Source: an uncultured Flavobacteriaceae bacterium (GTDB lineage Bacteria > Bacteroidota > Bacteroidia > Flavobacteriales > Flavobacteriaceae). From it: 15,729 nucleotides of DNA. Under the pieces are notes generated by a model. That model was not told the origin of the DNA, did no database searches, and saw only the letters and a program-made list of their open reading frames with translations. Both the position numbers and the translations under genes were made by a program. Positions 1 through 6,322 of this stretch are shown one piece after another. The stretch's first letter is position 1. Every line of letters begins with the position of its first letter. The stretch lies in NCBI GenBank assembly GCA_947311815.1, contig CAMZMA010000097.1, forward strand, positions 1 to 15,729. The letters are read 5' to 3'.

Positions 1-3000
1 AATTATAAAAAAGCAGTACCAAGCATCTTTTACTACAATGCTATTTGTGTAATTAGTGATGGTATAGATGCCACAACATCAAGTGTATCTGCACCATTTT
101 CTCGTTTTTTATCTTGGCGTACACCTTCGCCCTCTAACCCCCTAAAGGGAGAACAATTTTCTCCTTGGGGTTTAGGGGCAGTACCATCTGTTTTAAATTC
201 TGCAAATAAAACAATGTATCCAATTCTCTTAGAAAGAGCAAAGGAAATGCGATTAAAACCGACAAAAGCAGAAGCGTTTTTATGGGAAGAATTAAGAGGT
301 AAGAAATTAGGGTTTAAATTTAGGCAACAACATATAATAGGTCAATATATTGTAGATTTTGCATCCATAAAAGAAAGAATCATTATAGAAGTTGATGGTG
401 AAATTCACAACTCACAAAAAGAGCAAGACCAAGTAAGAACAGATGTATTGGAATCATTAGGCTATAAGGTAATTCGTTTTACCAATGATGAAGTATTAAA
501 TGATATTGATTCTGTAAAAGATAAAATAAAAACTCAAATTAAAGTAAACTCCTCACCCTTTAGGGTTGGGGCAAAGGAGTTGAGGCAAACAGAATTGCAA
601 ATTCTAACCGAATATATGCTCAACAAAAAAACATTAGTGGAATTAATTCGCTATTGTACCGTTTTTGAGCAAGAAGAAAAAAAAGACGAAAAAACAGGTT
701 TAATTTTTCAGGTAAAGATTAAAAAAGTGGCTGCATATCATCAATATTATGCAGTTCAAAAAGCCGTAGCACAAACCATACGAGCAACCAACAGTAAAGA
801 TGGAGACCGAAAAATTGGTGTAATATGGCATACACAAGGAAGTGGAAAATCCTTATCAATGGTTTTTTATAGTGGTCAAATTATTACTCATCCACAAATG
901 GAAAATCCAACTATTGTAATGCTTACCGATAGAAATGATTTAGACGACCAATTATTTGGAACTTTTGGTAATTGTGTGAGTTTGTTACGTCAAAAACCCA
1001 AACAAGCCAACAGTAGAGAGCATTTAAAAGAACTATTAAATGTTTCAGGTGGTGGCGTTATATTTACCACCATTCAAAAATTTGCACCAGCAGAAGGCAA
1101 TGTGTATGATACATTATCCGAACGAACAAATATTGTAGTTGTAGCAGATGAAGCACATAGAAGCCAATATGGGTTTGCAGGTCGAGAAGTAGAAACTGAT
1201 GAAGGAATGGAAACACGTTATGGGAATGCCAAATATTTACGTGATGCTTTACCAAATGCGTCTTACATTGGCTTTACAGGAACGCCAATAGAAAAAGAAG
1301 ATAAATCAACACCTGCTGTTTTTGGAGATTATATAGATGTTTATGATATTAAACAAGCCGTAGATGATGGAGCAACTGTTCCGATTAGTTATGAATCTCG
1401 ATTAATTAAAATAAAATTTGACGAAAAAACGGCTAAAAAATTAGATGAAGAAATTAATGATATTTCTGATGCCACAGAAGACCAAATAGAAAAAGCCAAA
1501 AAGAAAACAGCAACTATTGATGCCGTAGTTGGTCATCCTGATAGATTAAAAGATGTAGCCAAAGATATAGTTTTACATTTTGAAGCAAGACAAGAAGTTT
1601 TTGAAGGAAAAGCAATGATTGTAGGTATGACACGGAATATTTGTGTAAGATTATACAATGAAATTGTTGCCTTAAAACCCGAATGGCACAATGATGATTT
1701 AGACAAAGGAACAATAAAGGTGATAATGACAAGCACTTCTGATGATCCTGAATTGCTTCAGCCACACCATACCACAAAAAAACAAAGAAAAGAATTAGCC
1801 CTACGAATGAAAGACCCAAATGATGGTTTAAAATTGGTTATTGTTCGTGATATGTGGCTTACAGGTTTTGATGCACCAAGTCTGCATACAATGTATATTG
1901 ATAAAAAGATGCAAGGAGCAAATTTAATGCAAGCAATAGCAAGAGTAAACAGAGTTTACAAGGATAAACCAGGAGGTTTAGTTGTAGATTTTATTGGCAT
2001 TGGTCAAGACCTTAGAAATGCAATGGCAACTTATATACAAAGTGGCGGAGAAGGTTCGCCAGTAGTTGATATTAAAGAAGCGATTGCAGGAATGAAAGAG
2101 AAATTTGAAATTGTAGAACAAATGTTCAATGGTTTTGATTTTAAAGCCTATTTTAATGTAGGAACGGCTCAAAAATTACAAGTTTTATTAGGTGCTCAAA
2201 ACTTTATCCTTTCAGATGAAAAATTGAAAGAACGATTTTTAAAGGAAGTAACTTTACTTTCAAAACTCTTTGCAATGTCTATTCCAAGTCCAGATGCAGA
2301 GAAAATAAAAGATGAAATTGCATTTTTTCAAGCCGTAAAAGCAAGAATAAACAAGTTTACAGGCAATACCGTAAAATCAGATTTTGAAGTAGAAACTGCC
2401 ATCAAACAAATAGTTGATGAGGCTTTGTCAAGTGGTGGCGTAATAGATATTTTTGAAGCCGCAGGAATAAGCAAACCATCAATTAGTATTTTATCAGACG
2501 AATTTTTATTAGAAGTAAAAAATATGCAACAAAAAAATGTTGCTTTTGAGTTACTTAAAAAATTATTGAGTGATGAAGTACGAGTTCGTAAATCAAAAAA
2601 TATAGCACAAGGAAAGAAATTTTCAGAGATGTTGGAATCAGTTGTAAAGCGTTATCATAACAATCAAATAGATTCGGCACAAGTATTAGCAGAACTTTCA
2701 GAAATAGCCAAAGAAATGCGATTAGAAGATAATAAGTCAGAAGAATTGGGACTAACACCTGAAGAATATGCTTTTTATAGTGTGCTAAACGAAAACGAAT
2801 CGACCAGTTTTTTAGATGATAACAAAATGAAAGAATTGATTCATACCATTGTAGATGTTATTAGAAAAAACGCAACGGTAGATTGGAGTAAACGAGATGA
2901 TGTAAGAGCAAAATTAAGATTAACAGTAAAGAAAATATTGATGCGTTATGGTTATCCACCTGACTTGGCGAAATTAGAAGCCGATAGAGTTTTAGCACAA

Positions 3001-3039
3001 GGAGAATCATTAGCAGAAATGTTTACAAAAGAATATTAA
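1..3039 (+). CDS. hsdR: Type I restriction enzyme, R (motor/nuclease) subunit HsdR, 5'-truncated by window edge
   Basis: This is the ATP-dependent DNA-translocating subunit of a type I restriction-modification complex, which cleaves unmethylated foreign DNA. The frame is open from base 1, so the ATG at 214 is internal and the true start lies upstream; 1012 residues are visible. Residues 1-41 match the end of the HsdR N-terminal region (IFYYNAICVISDG, APFSRFLSWRT). Helicase motifs follow: Walker A in WHTQGSGKS (about 277-285), the DEAH box in VVVADEAHRSQYGF (about 375-388), FTGTP (about 425), and motifs V/VI in WLTGFDAPSLHTMYIDK and QAIARVNR (about 617-653). The C-terminal third is the helical HsdR tail (DUF3387-like). 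The catalytic PD-ExK nuclease motif of HsdR would lie just upstream of the window. A DUF559 domain is inserted at about residues 42-196, between SWRT and TELQILTEYML, which are close together in ordinary HsdR. hsdM and hsdS are not visible and would be expected upstream. Confidence 0.95.
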   Translation, partial: NYKKAVPSIFYYNAICVISDGIDATTSSVSAPFSRFLSWRTPSPSNPLKGEQFSPWGLGAVPSVLNSANKTMYPILLERAKEMRLKPTKAEAFLWEELRGKKLGFKFRQQHIIGQYIVDFASIKERIIIEVDGEIHNSQKEQDQVRTDVLESLGYKVIRFTNDEVLNDIDSVKDKIKTQIKVNSSPFRVGAKELRQTELQILTEYMLNKKTLVELIRYCTVFEQEEKKDEKTGLIFQVKIKKVAAYHQYYAVQKAVAQTIRATNSKDGDRKIGVIWHTQGSGKSLSMVFYSGQIITHPQMENPTIVMLTDRNDLDDQLFGTFGNCVSLLRQKPKQANSREHLKELLNVSGGGVIFTTIQKFAPAEGNVYDTLSERTNIVVVADEAHRSQYGFAGREVETDEGMETRYGNAKYLRDALPNASYIGFTGTPIEKEDKSTPAVFGDYIDVYDIKQAVDDGATVPISYESRLIKIKFDEKTAKKLDEEINDISDATEDQIEKAKKKTATIDAVVGHPDRLKDVAKDIVLHFEARQEVFEGKAMIVGMTRNICVRLYNEIVALKPEWHNDDLDKGTIKVIMTSTSDDPELLQPHHTTKKQRKELALRMKDPNDGLKLVIVRDMWLTGFDAPSLHTMYIDKKMQGANLMQAIARVNRVYKDKPGGLVVDFIGIGQDLRNAMATYIQSGGEGSPVVDIKEAIAGMKEKFEIVEQMFNGFDFKAYFNVGTAQKLQVLLGAQNFILSDEKLKERFLKEVTLLSKLFAMSIPSPDAEKIKDEIAFFQAVKARINKFTGNTVKSDFEVETAIKQIVDEALSSGGVIDIFEAAGISKPSISILSDEFLLEVKNMQQKNVAFELLKKLLSDEVRVRKSKNIAQGKKFSEMLESVVKRYHNNQIDSAQVLAELSEIAKEMRLEDNKSEELGLTPEEYAFYSVLNENESTSFLDDNKMKELIHTIVDVIRKNATVDWSKRDDVRAKLRLTVKKILMRYGYPPDLAKLEADRVLAQGESLAEMFTKEY
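121..181. repeat. Left end of the DUF559 element: terminal inverted repeat folding as an imperfect hairpin
   Basis: The outer part (121-149) is the left terminal inverted repeat and carries the CCCTAAAGGG core at 140-149. The inner part (about 156-180) is a near-inverted copy of it, pairing GCCCTCTAACCCC with GGGGTTTAGGGGC, so the end forms an imperfect hairpin. In the hsdR frame it is translated as a Pro/Gly/Ser-rich linker (TPSPSNPLKG, then SPWGLGAVPS). Confidence 0.65.
121..580 (+). mobile_element. In-frame DUF559 (Vsr-like endonuclease) insertion element inside hsdR
   Basis: An insert of about 460 bp interrupts hsdR without breaking its frame. It encodes a DUF559 domain at codons 214-540: a helical start (LLERAKEMRLKPTKAEAFLW), FKFRQQHIIGQYIVDF, then IIIEVDGEIH and RFTNDEVL. 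DUF559 belongs to the PD-(D/E)XK/Vsr-like nuclease superfamily; candidate catalytic acids are D119 (VDF), E130 and D132 of the visible protein. The ends are related in inverted orientation: the reverse complement of 121-149 aligns with 556-580 around a shared CCCTTTAGGG core. Each end also folds locally as a hairpin. The host protein resumes with the HsdR motif TELQILTEYML. The exact boundaries and any target duplication cannot be fixed without an uninterrupted homologue. I recall DUF559 inserts of this look, with Pro/Gly-rich translated ends, in other Bacteroidota genes, but cannot verify that here. Confidence 0.75.
547..585. repeat. Right end of the DUF559 element: terminal inverted repeat and hairpin
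   Basis: Perfect 7-bp arms AACTCCT (547-553) and AGGAGTT (575-581) enclose CCCTTTAGGG (556-565) and TTGGGGC. The stretch 556-580 aligns with the reverse complement of the left end 121-149. A second pairing, CCTCA (551-555) with TGAGG (581-585), overlaps it. The translation is linker-like (SSPFRVGAKELRQ), after which HsdR homology resumes. Confidence 0.6.
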
Positions 3040-3483
3040 CAAAATGAATAGCCAACGCATAAGCCATACATCCCGAAAACTTTCGGGACAATTACTCACG
3101 CCATTTTATTAATTAAGGTGTTCGTGAACTTACGTTTCGCTCAAAAAAGCCAACAGCACAAGCCAATCCCGATAATTATCGGGAGCAAAAGAGTATGTCT
3201 TGCCAACGCTAAAAACAGAACGTAAATAATAGCCAATTACTAACAAAATACAAACATAATGGCGGTTTTGTGCTTAATTGAAAGGTAAGAGCCTTGGAAT
3301 TCGCTACTCCGTTTATACCCAACGTTCACTCAAAATTAGCTACACAATACAGCATAATTACATTTAAAAAAAACGCTTCAAAATATAATTGTTCTTGGCA
3401 CATAACAAAAAGAAAATGATAGCTTTTTTACAAAAAAAATTCATTTTCTTTTTACTAATAAAATGTATGCTATCTTAGATTTC
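3040..3483. other. Repeat-rich intergenic region between hsdR and the DUF6787 gene, no gene seen
   Basis: About 440 bp without a credible reading frame. The first 150 bp hold a duplicated palindrome-ended repeat, annotated separately. GCCAACGC occurs at 3051-3058 and 3202-3209, and a CCCAACG motif at about 3318-3324; such AACG/CGTT-bearing edges can mark worn cassette or attachment sites, but I find no convincing attC. The final 100 bp are very AT-rich and act as the upstream region of the DUF6787 gene. This looks like the worn edge of the accessory hsd region. Confidence 0.5.
3050..3184. repeat. Two copies of a palindrome-ended intergenic repeat
   Basis: Copy 1 (3050-3088) and copy 2 (3148-3184) share the plan AGCCAAC, then AAGCCA, then a TCCCGA...TCGGGA palindrome. 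Copy 1 ends with 8-bp arms TCCCGAAA/TTTCGGGA around AC (3071-3088). Copy 2 ends with a perfect 18-bp palindrome (3167-3184). The palindromes differ in their middle six bases but keep symmetry, which suggests that the hairpin is what is conserved. I recall similar TCCCGA...TCGGGA elements as dispersed repeats in flavobacterial intergenic DNA. Confidence 0.6.
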
Positions 3484-3488
3484 TTTTA

Positions 3489-3496
3489 TAAATTTG
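3489..3496 (+). promoter_or_regulatory. Candidate Bacteroidota -7 promoter box (TAAATTTG) for the DUF6787 gene
   Basis: TAAATTTG fits TAnnTTTG exactly and ends 4 bp before the ATG at 3501. If used, the transcript would be almost or fully leaderless. No clear -33 TTG is visible, only AT-rich DNA. Confidence 0.45.
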
Positions 3497-3500
3497 CATC

Positions 3501-3803
3501 ATGGAAAAACTAAAAAAACGTTGGAACATAAAAAGTAACTGGGCAATTATAGCCATTTTACTAGCGTTTTCTGTAAACGGTTCGTTTGCTACATTTGTTG
3601 CCAAACCTTTAACTGAATTTATAGGTATTAATGCCGAAACTCATGGTTGGGTTTTCTGGGTTATTCGTATTCCTTTAATTTTTATTATCTATCAAATAAC
3701 CTTACCTATTGCAGGTTGGTTGTTTGGACAATTTCAGTTTTTTTGGGCTATGGAAAAGAAAATGATAAAACGCATGGGACTTGGTTTTTTGATAAAAACT
3801 TAA
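3501..3803 (+). CDS. Small DUF6787-family membrane protein
   Basis: A 100-residue protein of unknown function. It has a basic N-terminus (MEKLKKRW), a first membrane segment at about 14-36 (AIIAILLAFSVNGSFATFVA), a short polar loop, a second at about 49-75 (GWVFWVIRIPLIFIIYQITL, continuing to GWLFGQF), and a basic C-terminus (MEKKMIKRMG). The size and the pattern of Lys/Arg-rich ends with a central Gly-Trp-Val-Phe segment resemble the short membrane proteins now called DUF6787 in Flavobacteriaceae, some of which carry misleading 'prolipoprotein diacylglyceryl transferase' names; no Lgt catalytic motif is present. It is a single-gene unit that converges with the QEGLA operon. The start rests on the family-like N-terminus. 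Assignment to the family is from memory. Confidence 0.8.
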   Translation: MEKLKKRWNIKSNWAIIAILLAFSVNGSFATFVAKPLTEFIGINAETHGWVFWVIRIPLIFIIYQITLPIAGWLFGQFQFFWAMEKKMIKRMGLGFLIKT

Positions 3804-3828
3804 TAATAATTGTAAAAAATTATTGAAA

Positions 3829-3863
3829 TCAGTAGATAATTATTTATAAAGGTCAGTAGATAA
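3829..3863. repeat. Short direct repeat TCAGTAGATAA
   Basis: TCAGTAGATAA occurs at 3829-3839 and 3853-3863, in the convergent gap between the DUF6787 gene and the QEGLA gene. A second word, TTATTTATAAAG, occurs at about 3840-3851 and again at about 3892-3903. It could be replication slippage or a short site pair. I see no GC-rich intrinsic terminator in this gap. Confidence 0.35.
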
Positions 3864-4006
3864 CTGCAAGGTTTATTTAAATTTAAAACGCTTATTTATA
3901 AAGTTTTATAAATATACTTTTTGTCGGTTTGAGTACAATCTAAAGTTTTTGATTTTTAAATTAGTCATTTAAAAATATGTTATTATCACTTGACCTCAAA
4001 AAAAAA

Positions 4007-5167
4007 TTACTTCAAATTTTCTAAAATAAAATCGACTGTAGTATTTGTATTGCCATTTTTAATATAAGCTTCTGTATAATATTTCGGTTTTACTGCGTAT
4101 CTTTTTTTGATTAAATAATCAATATCATCTACAAATTCTAATGATACTTTTCCTGTTAATAATAAGGATAAATCTTTACCTCTTTTGTAATAATCATACA
4201 CTTTTTTTAAGCCTGTTAAATACAAATAATCTTTTGTAAATCCGCCTCCTCTATGTGCCCTCATCGTAATGTAAAAAGCATTTTCTCGCTGTAAATCATA
4301 GTTAGTATGTAGCAATCTAAATGTTTTAGAAAACGTATATCCTTTTGCCAAACTATCTACCGCAATAACTCTGTACGCCAGTTCTTTTAGACGTTTTACG
4401 GTTAAATTATTAGACATATACTCACTAAAAACCGCCAAACCTTCTTGTGTTTCTACATTGTTTGGAAACCCGTGAGAAAAAATCTTTAAAGGATGCAACA
4501 ATCCGTTCATGGTAGTTACCATGTGCACGCCAATTTCATGATTGGTTAAAACGCCCATTTCATCATCAGAAAAAGTATGATTGCTATTAATCACCAAGGT
4601 TTGTATATTGTTTAGCACCATTGCAATTGCTCCCATGGTTGATGAGTGCTTAATTTGAAAAGAAAAATCGTATTTTTTAGCGTAATTCCTAAAAATTTCT
4701 TCGGCTTGTTTGGGCGAATATTTAGGTGTAAAAATTGTTGATTGTTCATCTTCTTCTTCAAAATGAAGGATAAATTTAGCATTTTCTACATCTTGTTCTG
4801 TTGGTGTCCCAAAAGAATGTAAACTATTGTAATAAAACCTTTTACCCTCTCCTACAGTTTCAATACATTGTATTAAACCTGAGTACGAATAAATAATTTC
4901 TTCGTACAATTTTCGCAAACGTTCATCTTCAATAAGTTCAATTTTTTGAGTAAAAAACTCTCTGTGTAATTTAAACTTATCAAAATCTAGAACTGGGTAT
5001 TTAAAATGAGGATCTACAACGTATTTAGAGTCGAAAAAACGTTTTTTTTCTTCTTCTATGTTCAACGGATTTACATAGCTTAAAAGTTCTATCTTTTTCA
5101 CCAATCCATCAATATATCTGTCTATTTCTAACAACGCTTTGGTAGCCACAGGAAAATCGTTCATCAT
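4007..5167 (-). CDS. QEGLA-motif zincin metallopeptidase homologue (DUF1704, MATCAP/KIAA0895-like)
   Basis: A 386-residue predicted metalloprotease of the family often labelled 'flavohemoglobin expression-modulating QEGLA motif protein'. The visible catalytic signature is HEIGVH (H210, E211, H215) followed by QEGLA (241-245), whose E242 is the likely third zinc ligand. A conserved-looking block RGGGFTKDYLYLTGL (306-320) follows. The eukaryotic relatives MATCAP1/2 remove the C-terminal tyrosine of tubulin, so a carboxypeptidase acting on a small peptide or protein tail is plausible; the bacterial substrate is unknown. No signal peptide is seen, so it is probably cytoplasmic. It is the last gene of the operon, 25 bp after the amidohydrolase, with a promoter-like box just upstream. 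Two adjacent ATG codons open the frame (5165-5167 and 5162-5164); the first is taken. Confidence 0.87.
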   Translation of the reverse strand: MMNDFPVATKALLEIDRYIDGLVKKIELLSYVNPLNIEEEKKRFFDSKYVVDPHFKYPVLDFDKFKLHREFFTQKIELIEDERLRKLYEEIIYSYSGLIQCIETVGEGKRFYYNSLHSFGTPTEQDVENAKFILHFEEEDEQSTIFTPKYSPKQAEEIFRNYAKKYDFSFQIKHSSTMGAIAMVLNNIQTLVINSNHTFSDDEMGVLTNHEIGVHMVTTMNGLLHPLKIFSHGFPNNVETQEGLAVFSEYMSNNLTVKRLKELAYRVIAVDSLAKGYTFSKTFRLLHTNYDLQRENAFYITMRAHRGGGFTKDYLYLTGLKKVYDYYKRGKDLSLLLTGKVSLEFVDDIDYLIKKRYAVKPKYYTEAYIKNGNTNTTVDFILENLK

Positions 5168-5187
5168 TTATAAAAAATCTAGGGATG

Positions 5188-5195
5188 CAAAGTTA
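5188..5195 (-). promoter_or_regulatory. Possible internal promoter (TAACTTTG) for the QEGLA gene
   Basis: On the minus strand TAACTTTG fits TAnnTTTG and overlaps the stop codon of the amidohydrolase gene, 20 bp before the ATG of the QEGLA gene. No clear -33 TTG is found upstream. It would allow separate expression of the peptidase; it could also be chance in AT-rich DNA. Confidence 0.3.
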
Positions 5196-6023
5196 CACAT
5201 TCTCATTTTTATAAAAAGCCTCTGCGTGTCTTTTTAATTCGGTTTTTAAATATTTTTCGATTGCTGCAACTACTTCTGGGTACATAATTTGATTCAATTC
5301 ATCGCAATACAATTTTTTAGCTTCGGTTGCCAGTACCAATGTATTATCAAAATTTTGAGTAATGTATTTTAAAAAATAGCCGTTTCCTTGAAACGTATCG
5401 TTAATTTTTGAAGTCGATTTTATGCCATTTGGCAGCGGCATTTTTTCTAAAATTGCTCTCCAAGATTCAATAATTTTTCCGAATCTTTTGTAATCAACAT
5501 TGGCAGTTCCAAGATTCCACATAGGCACTTCTCTCGTCCAACGTTGCCAATTATAACTGTGTATATCGTACACAATACATTTGCCAAATTTTTCTTCAAC
5601 TTTATGGATAAGTGCCTGCACCACTTTGTAAAAATTAGCATGTTTTTGCAAACTTTTTTCTTTCATTTCTGTTGATAAAGGGCTTTTCCAGAGTTGTTTA
5701 CCCCAAGCATCGGTATAAATGGCGGTTTCTGGCGATCGATTTAAATCATACTCAAAACGAGAATCCATTCCTGCAATAACAATTGGGTGCGATTGTATCA
5801 TTTCTTTGGTTGCTGGGTCTTCTTCGAACCAGCGTTCATACTCGGTATGCAAACAATTGGGCCACAATTCTTTTCTAAATTGATGCCCGTCATGAACGGC
5901 GCCACATACATACGGAACGTATTTGTCTATTTTTAGGGTAAAGGAATAATCATCAGAAACAGCTTCAAAAACTTCTGCTGATTGTATTTTTTTGATGATT
6001 TGGTTGATGGTTAATTTTTGCAT
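5193..6023 (-). CDS. N-formylglutamate amidohydrolase family protein (HutG-like fold)
   Basis: A 276-residue zinc-dependent amidohydrolase homologue. In histidine degradation such enzymes release formate from N-formylglutamate. The visible family motifs are AVHDGH (42-47, metal-binding His region), DSRFEYDLNRS (87-97, with the usual D...NR), VYDIHSYN (151-158, the second metal/active-site block) and ATEAKKLYCDE (232-242). The length is normal for the family. No other histidine-utilisation gene is nearby. Instead it sits between a small membrane protein (3 bp away) and a QEGLA metallopeptidase (25 bp away), downstream of an ATP-grasp ligase. It may therefore hydrolyse a different N-acyl or peptide-like bond to glutamate. 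The family assignment is strong; the actual substrate is inference. Confidence 0.88.
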   Translation of the reverse strand: MQKLTINQIIKKIQSAEVFEAVSDDYSFTLKIDKYVPYVCGAVHDGHQFRKELWPNCLHTEYERWFEEDPATKEMIQSHPIVIAGMDSRFEYDLNRSPETAIYTDAWGKQLWKSPLSTEMKEKSLQKHANFYKVVQALIHKVEEKFGKCIVYDIHSYNWQRWTREVPMWNLGTANVDYKRFGKIIESWRAILEKMPLPNGIKSTSKINDTFQGNGYFLKYITQNFDNTLVLATEAKKLYCDELNQIMYPEVVAAIEKYLKTELKRHAEAFYKNENV

Positions 6024-6026
6024 ATT

Positions 6027-6308
6027 CTATGTTTTTGATATAGAAAAAAAACCGATTAAAAAAATTACAATTAGTAAAAATAACAACAAATAAACTGACG
6101 ATTTTTTGAATGAAAACTTATCTCTAATAGCAAATTTCACAGCATAAAACAGGAGTACAAATTGGAGTAAAAGCATTGGAATTGTCAATAATTCTTGAAA
6201 AAAACCTATCAAAACAAAGTCCAATTTAAAAAAGTGATAGTTTAAAAATAAAAGCATAAAATACAAACCACTTATGATGATTGCTAGTAATATTTTTTTA
6301 GTTGTCAT
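6027..6308 (-). CDS. Small three-helix membrane protein, function unknown
   Basis: A 93-residue hydrophobic protein. It shows likely membrane segments at about 6-24 (ILLAIIISGLYFMLLFLNY), 31-58 (FVLIGFFQELLTIPMLLLQF and on) and 71-90 (SVYLLLFLLIVIFLIGFFSI), joined by short charged stretches (KFAIRDKFSFKKS). No enzymatic motif or known family is recognised. It lies 14 bp after the sulfurtransferase and 3 bp before the amidohydrolase, so it is almost certainly co-transcribed and probably co-translated with the latter. A role as membrane anchor or small transporter subunit for the pathway is possible but unsupported. It is accepted as real because it fills the operon gap exactly and is oriented with its neighbours. 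Confidence 0.75.
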   Translation of the reverse strand: MTTKKILLAIIISGLYFMLLFLNYHFFKLDFVLIGFFQELLTIPMLLLQFVLLFYAVKFAIRDKFSFKKSSVYLLLFLLIVIFLIGFFSISKT

Positions 6309-6322
6309 CCTTCTTAAATTAA

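Noticed and set aside
121..580. DUF559 insert as an intein or group I/II intron
   Set aside because: There are no intein splicing residues (Cys/Ser start, His-Asn end) and no intron core. The insert is too short for a group II intron, and it keeps the frame as plain coding sequence.
214..3039. hsdR starting at the ATG at 214
   Set aside because: The frame is open back to base 1 and residues 1-41 are clear HsdR sequence; the ATG at 214 is the start of the inserted DUF559 domain only.
3300..3340. Integron attC site
   Set aside because: CCCAACG is present, but the paired core GTTRRRY and the internal stem arms are not found.
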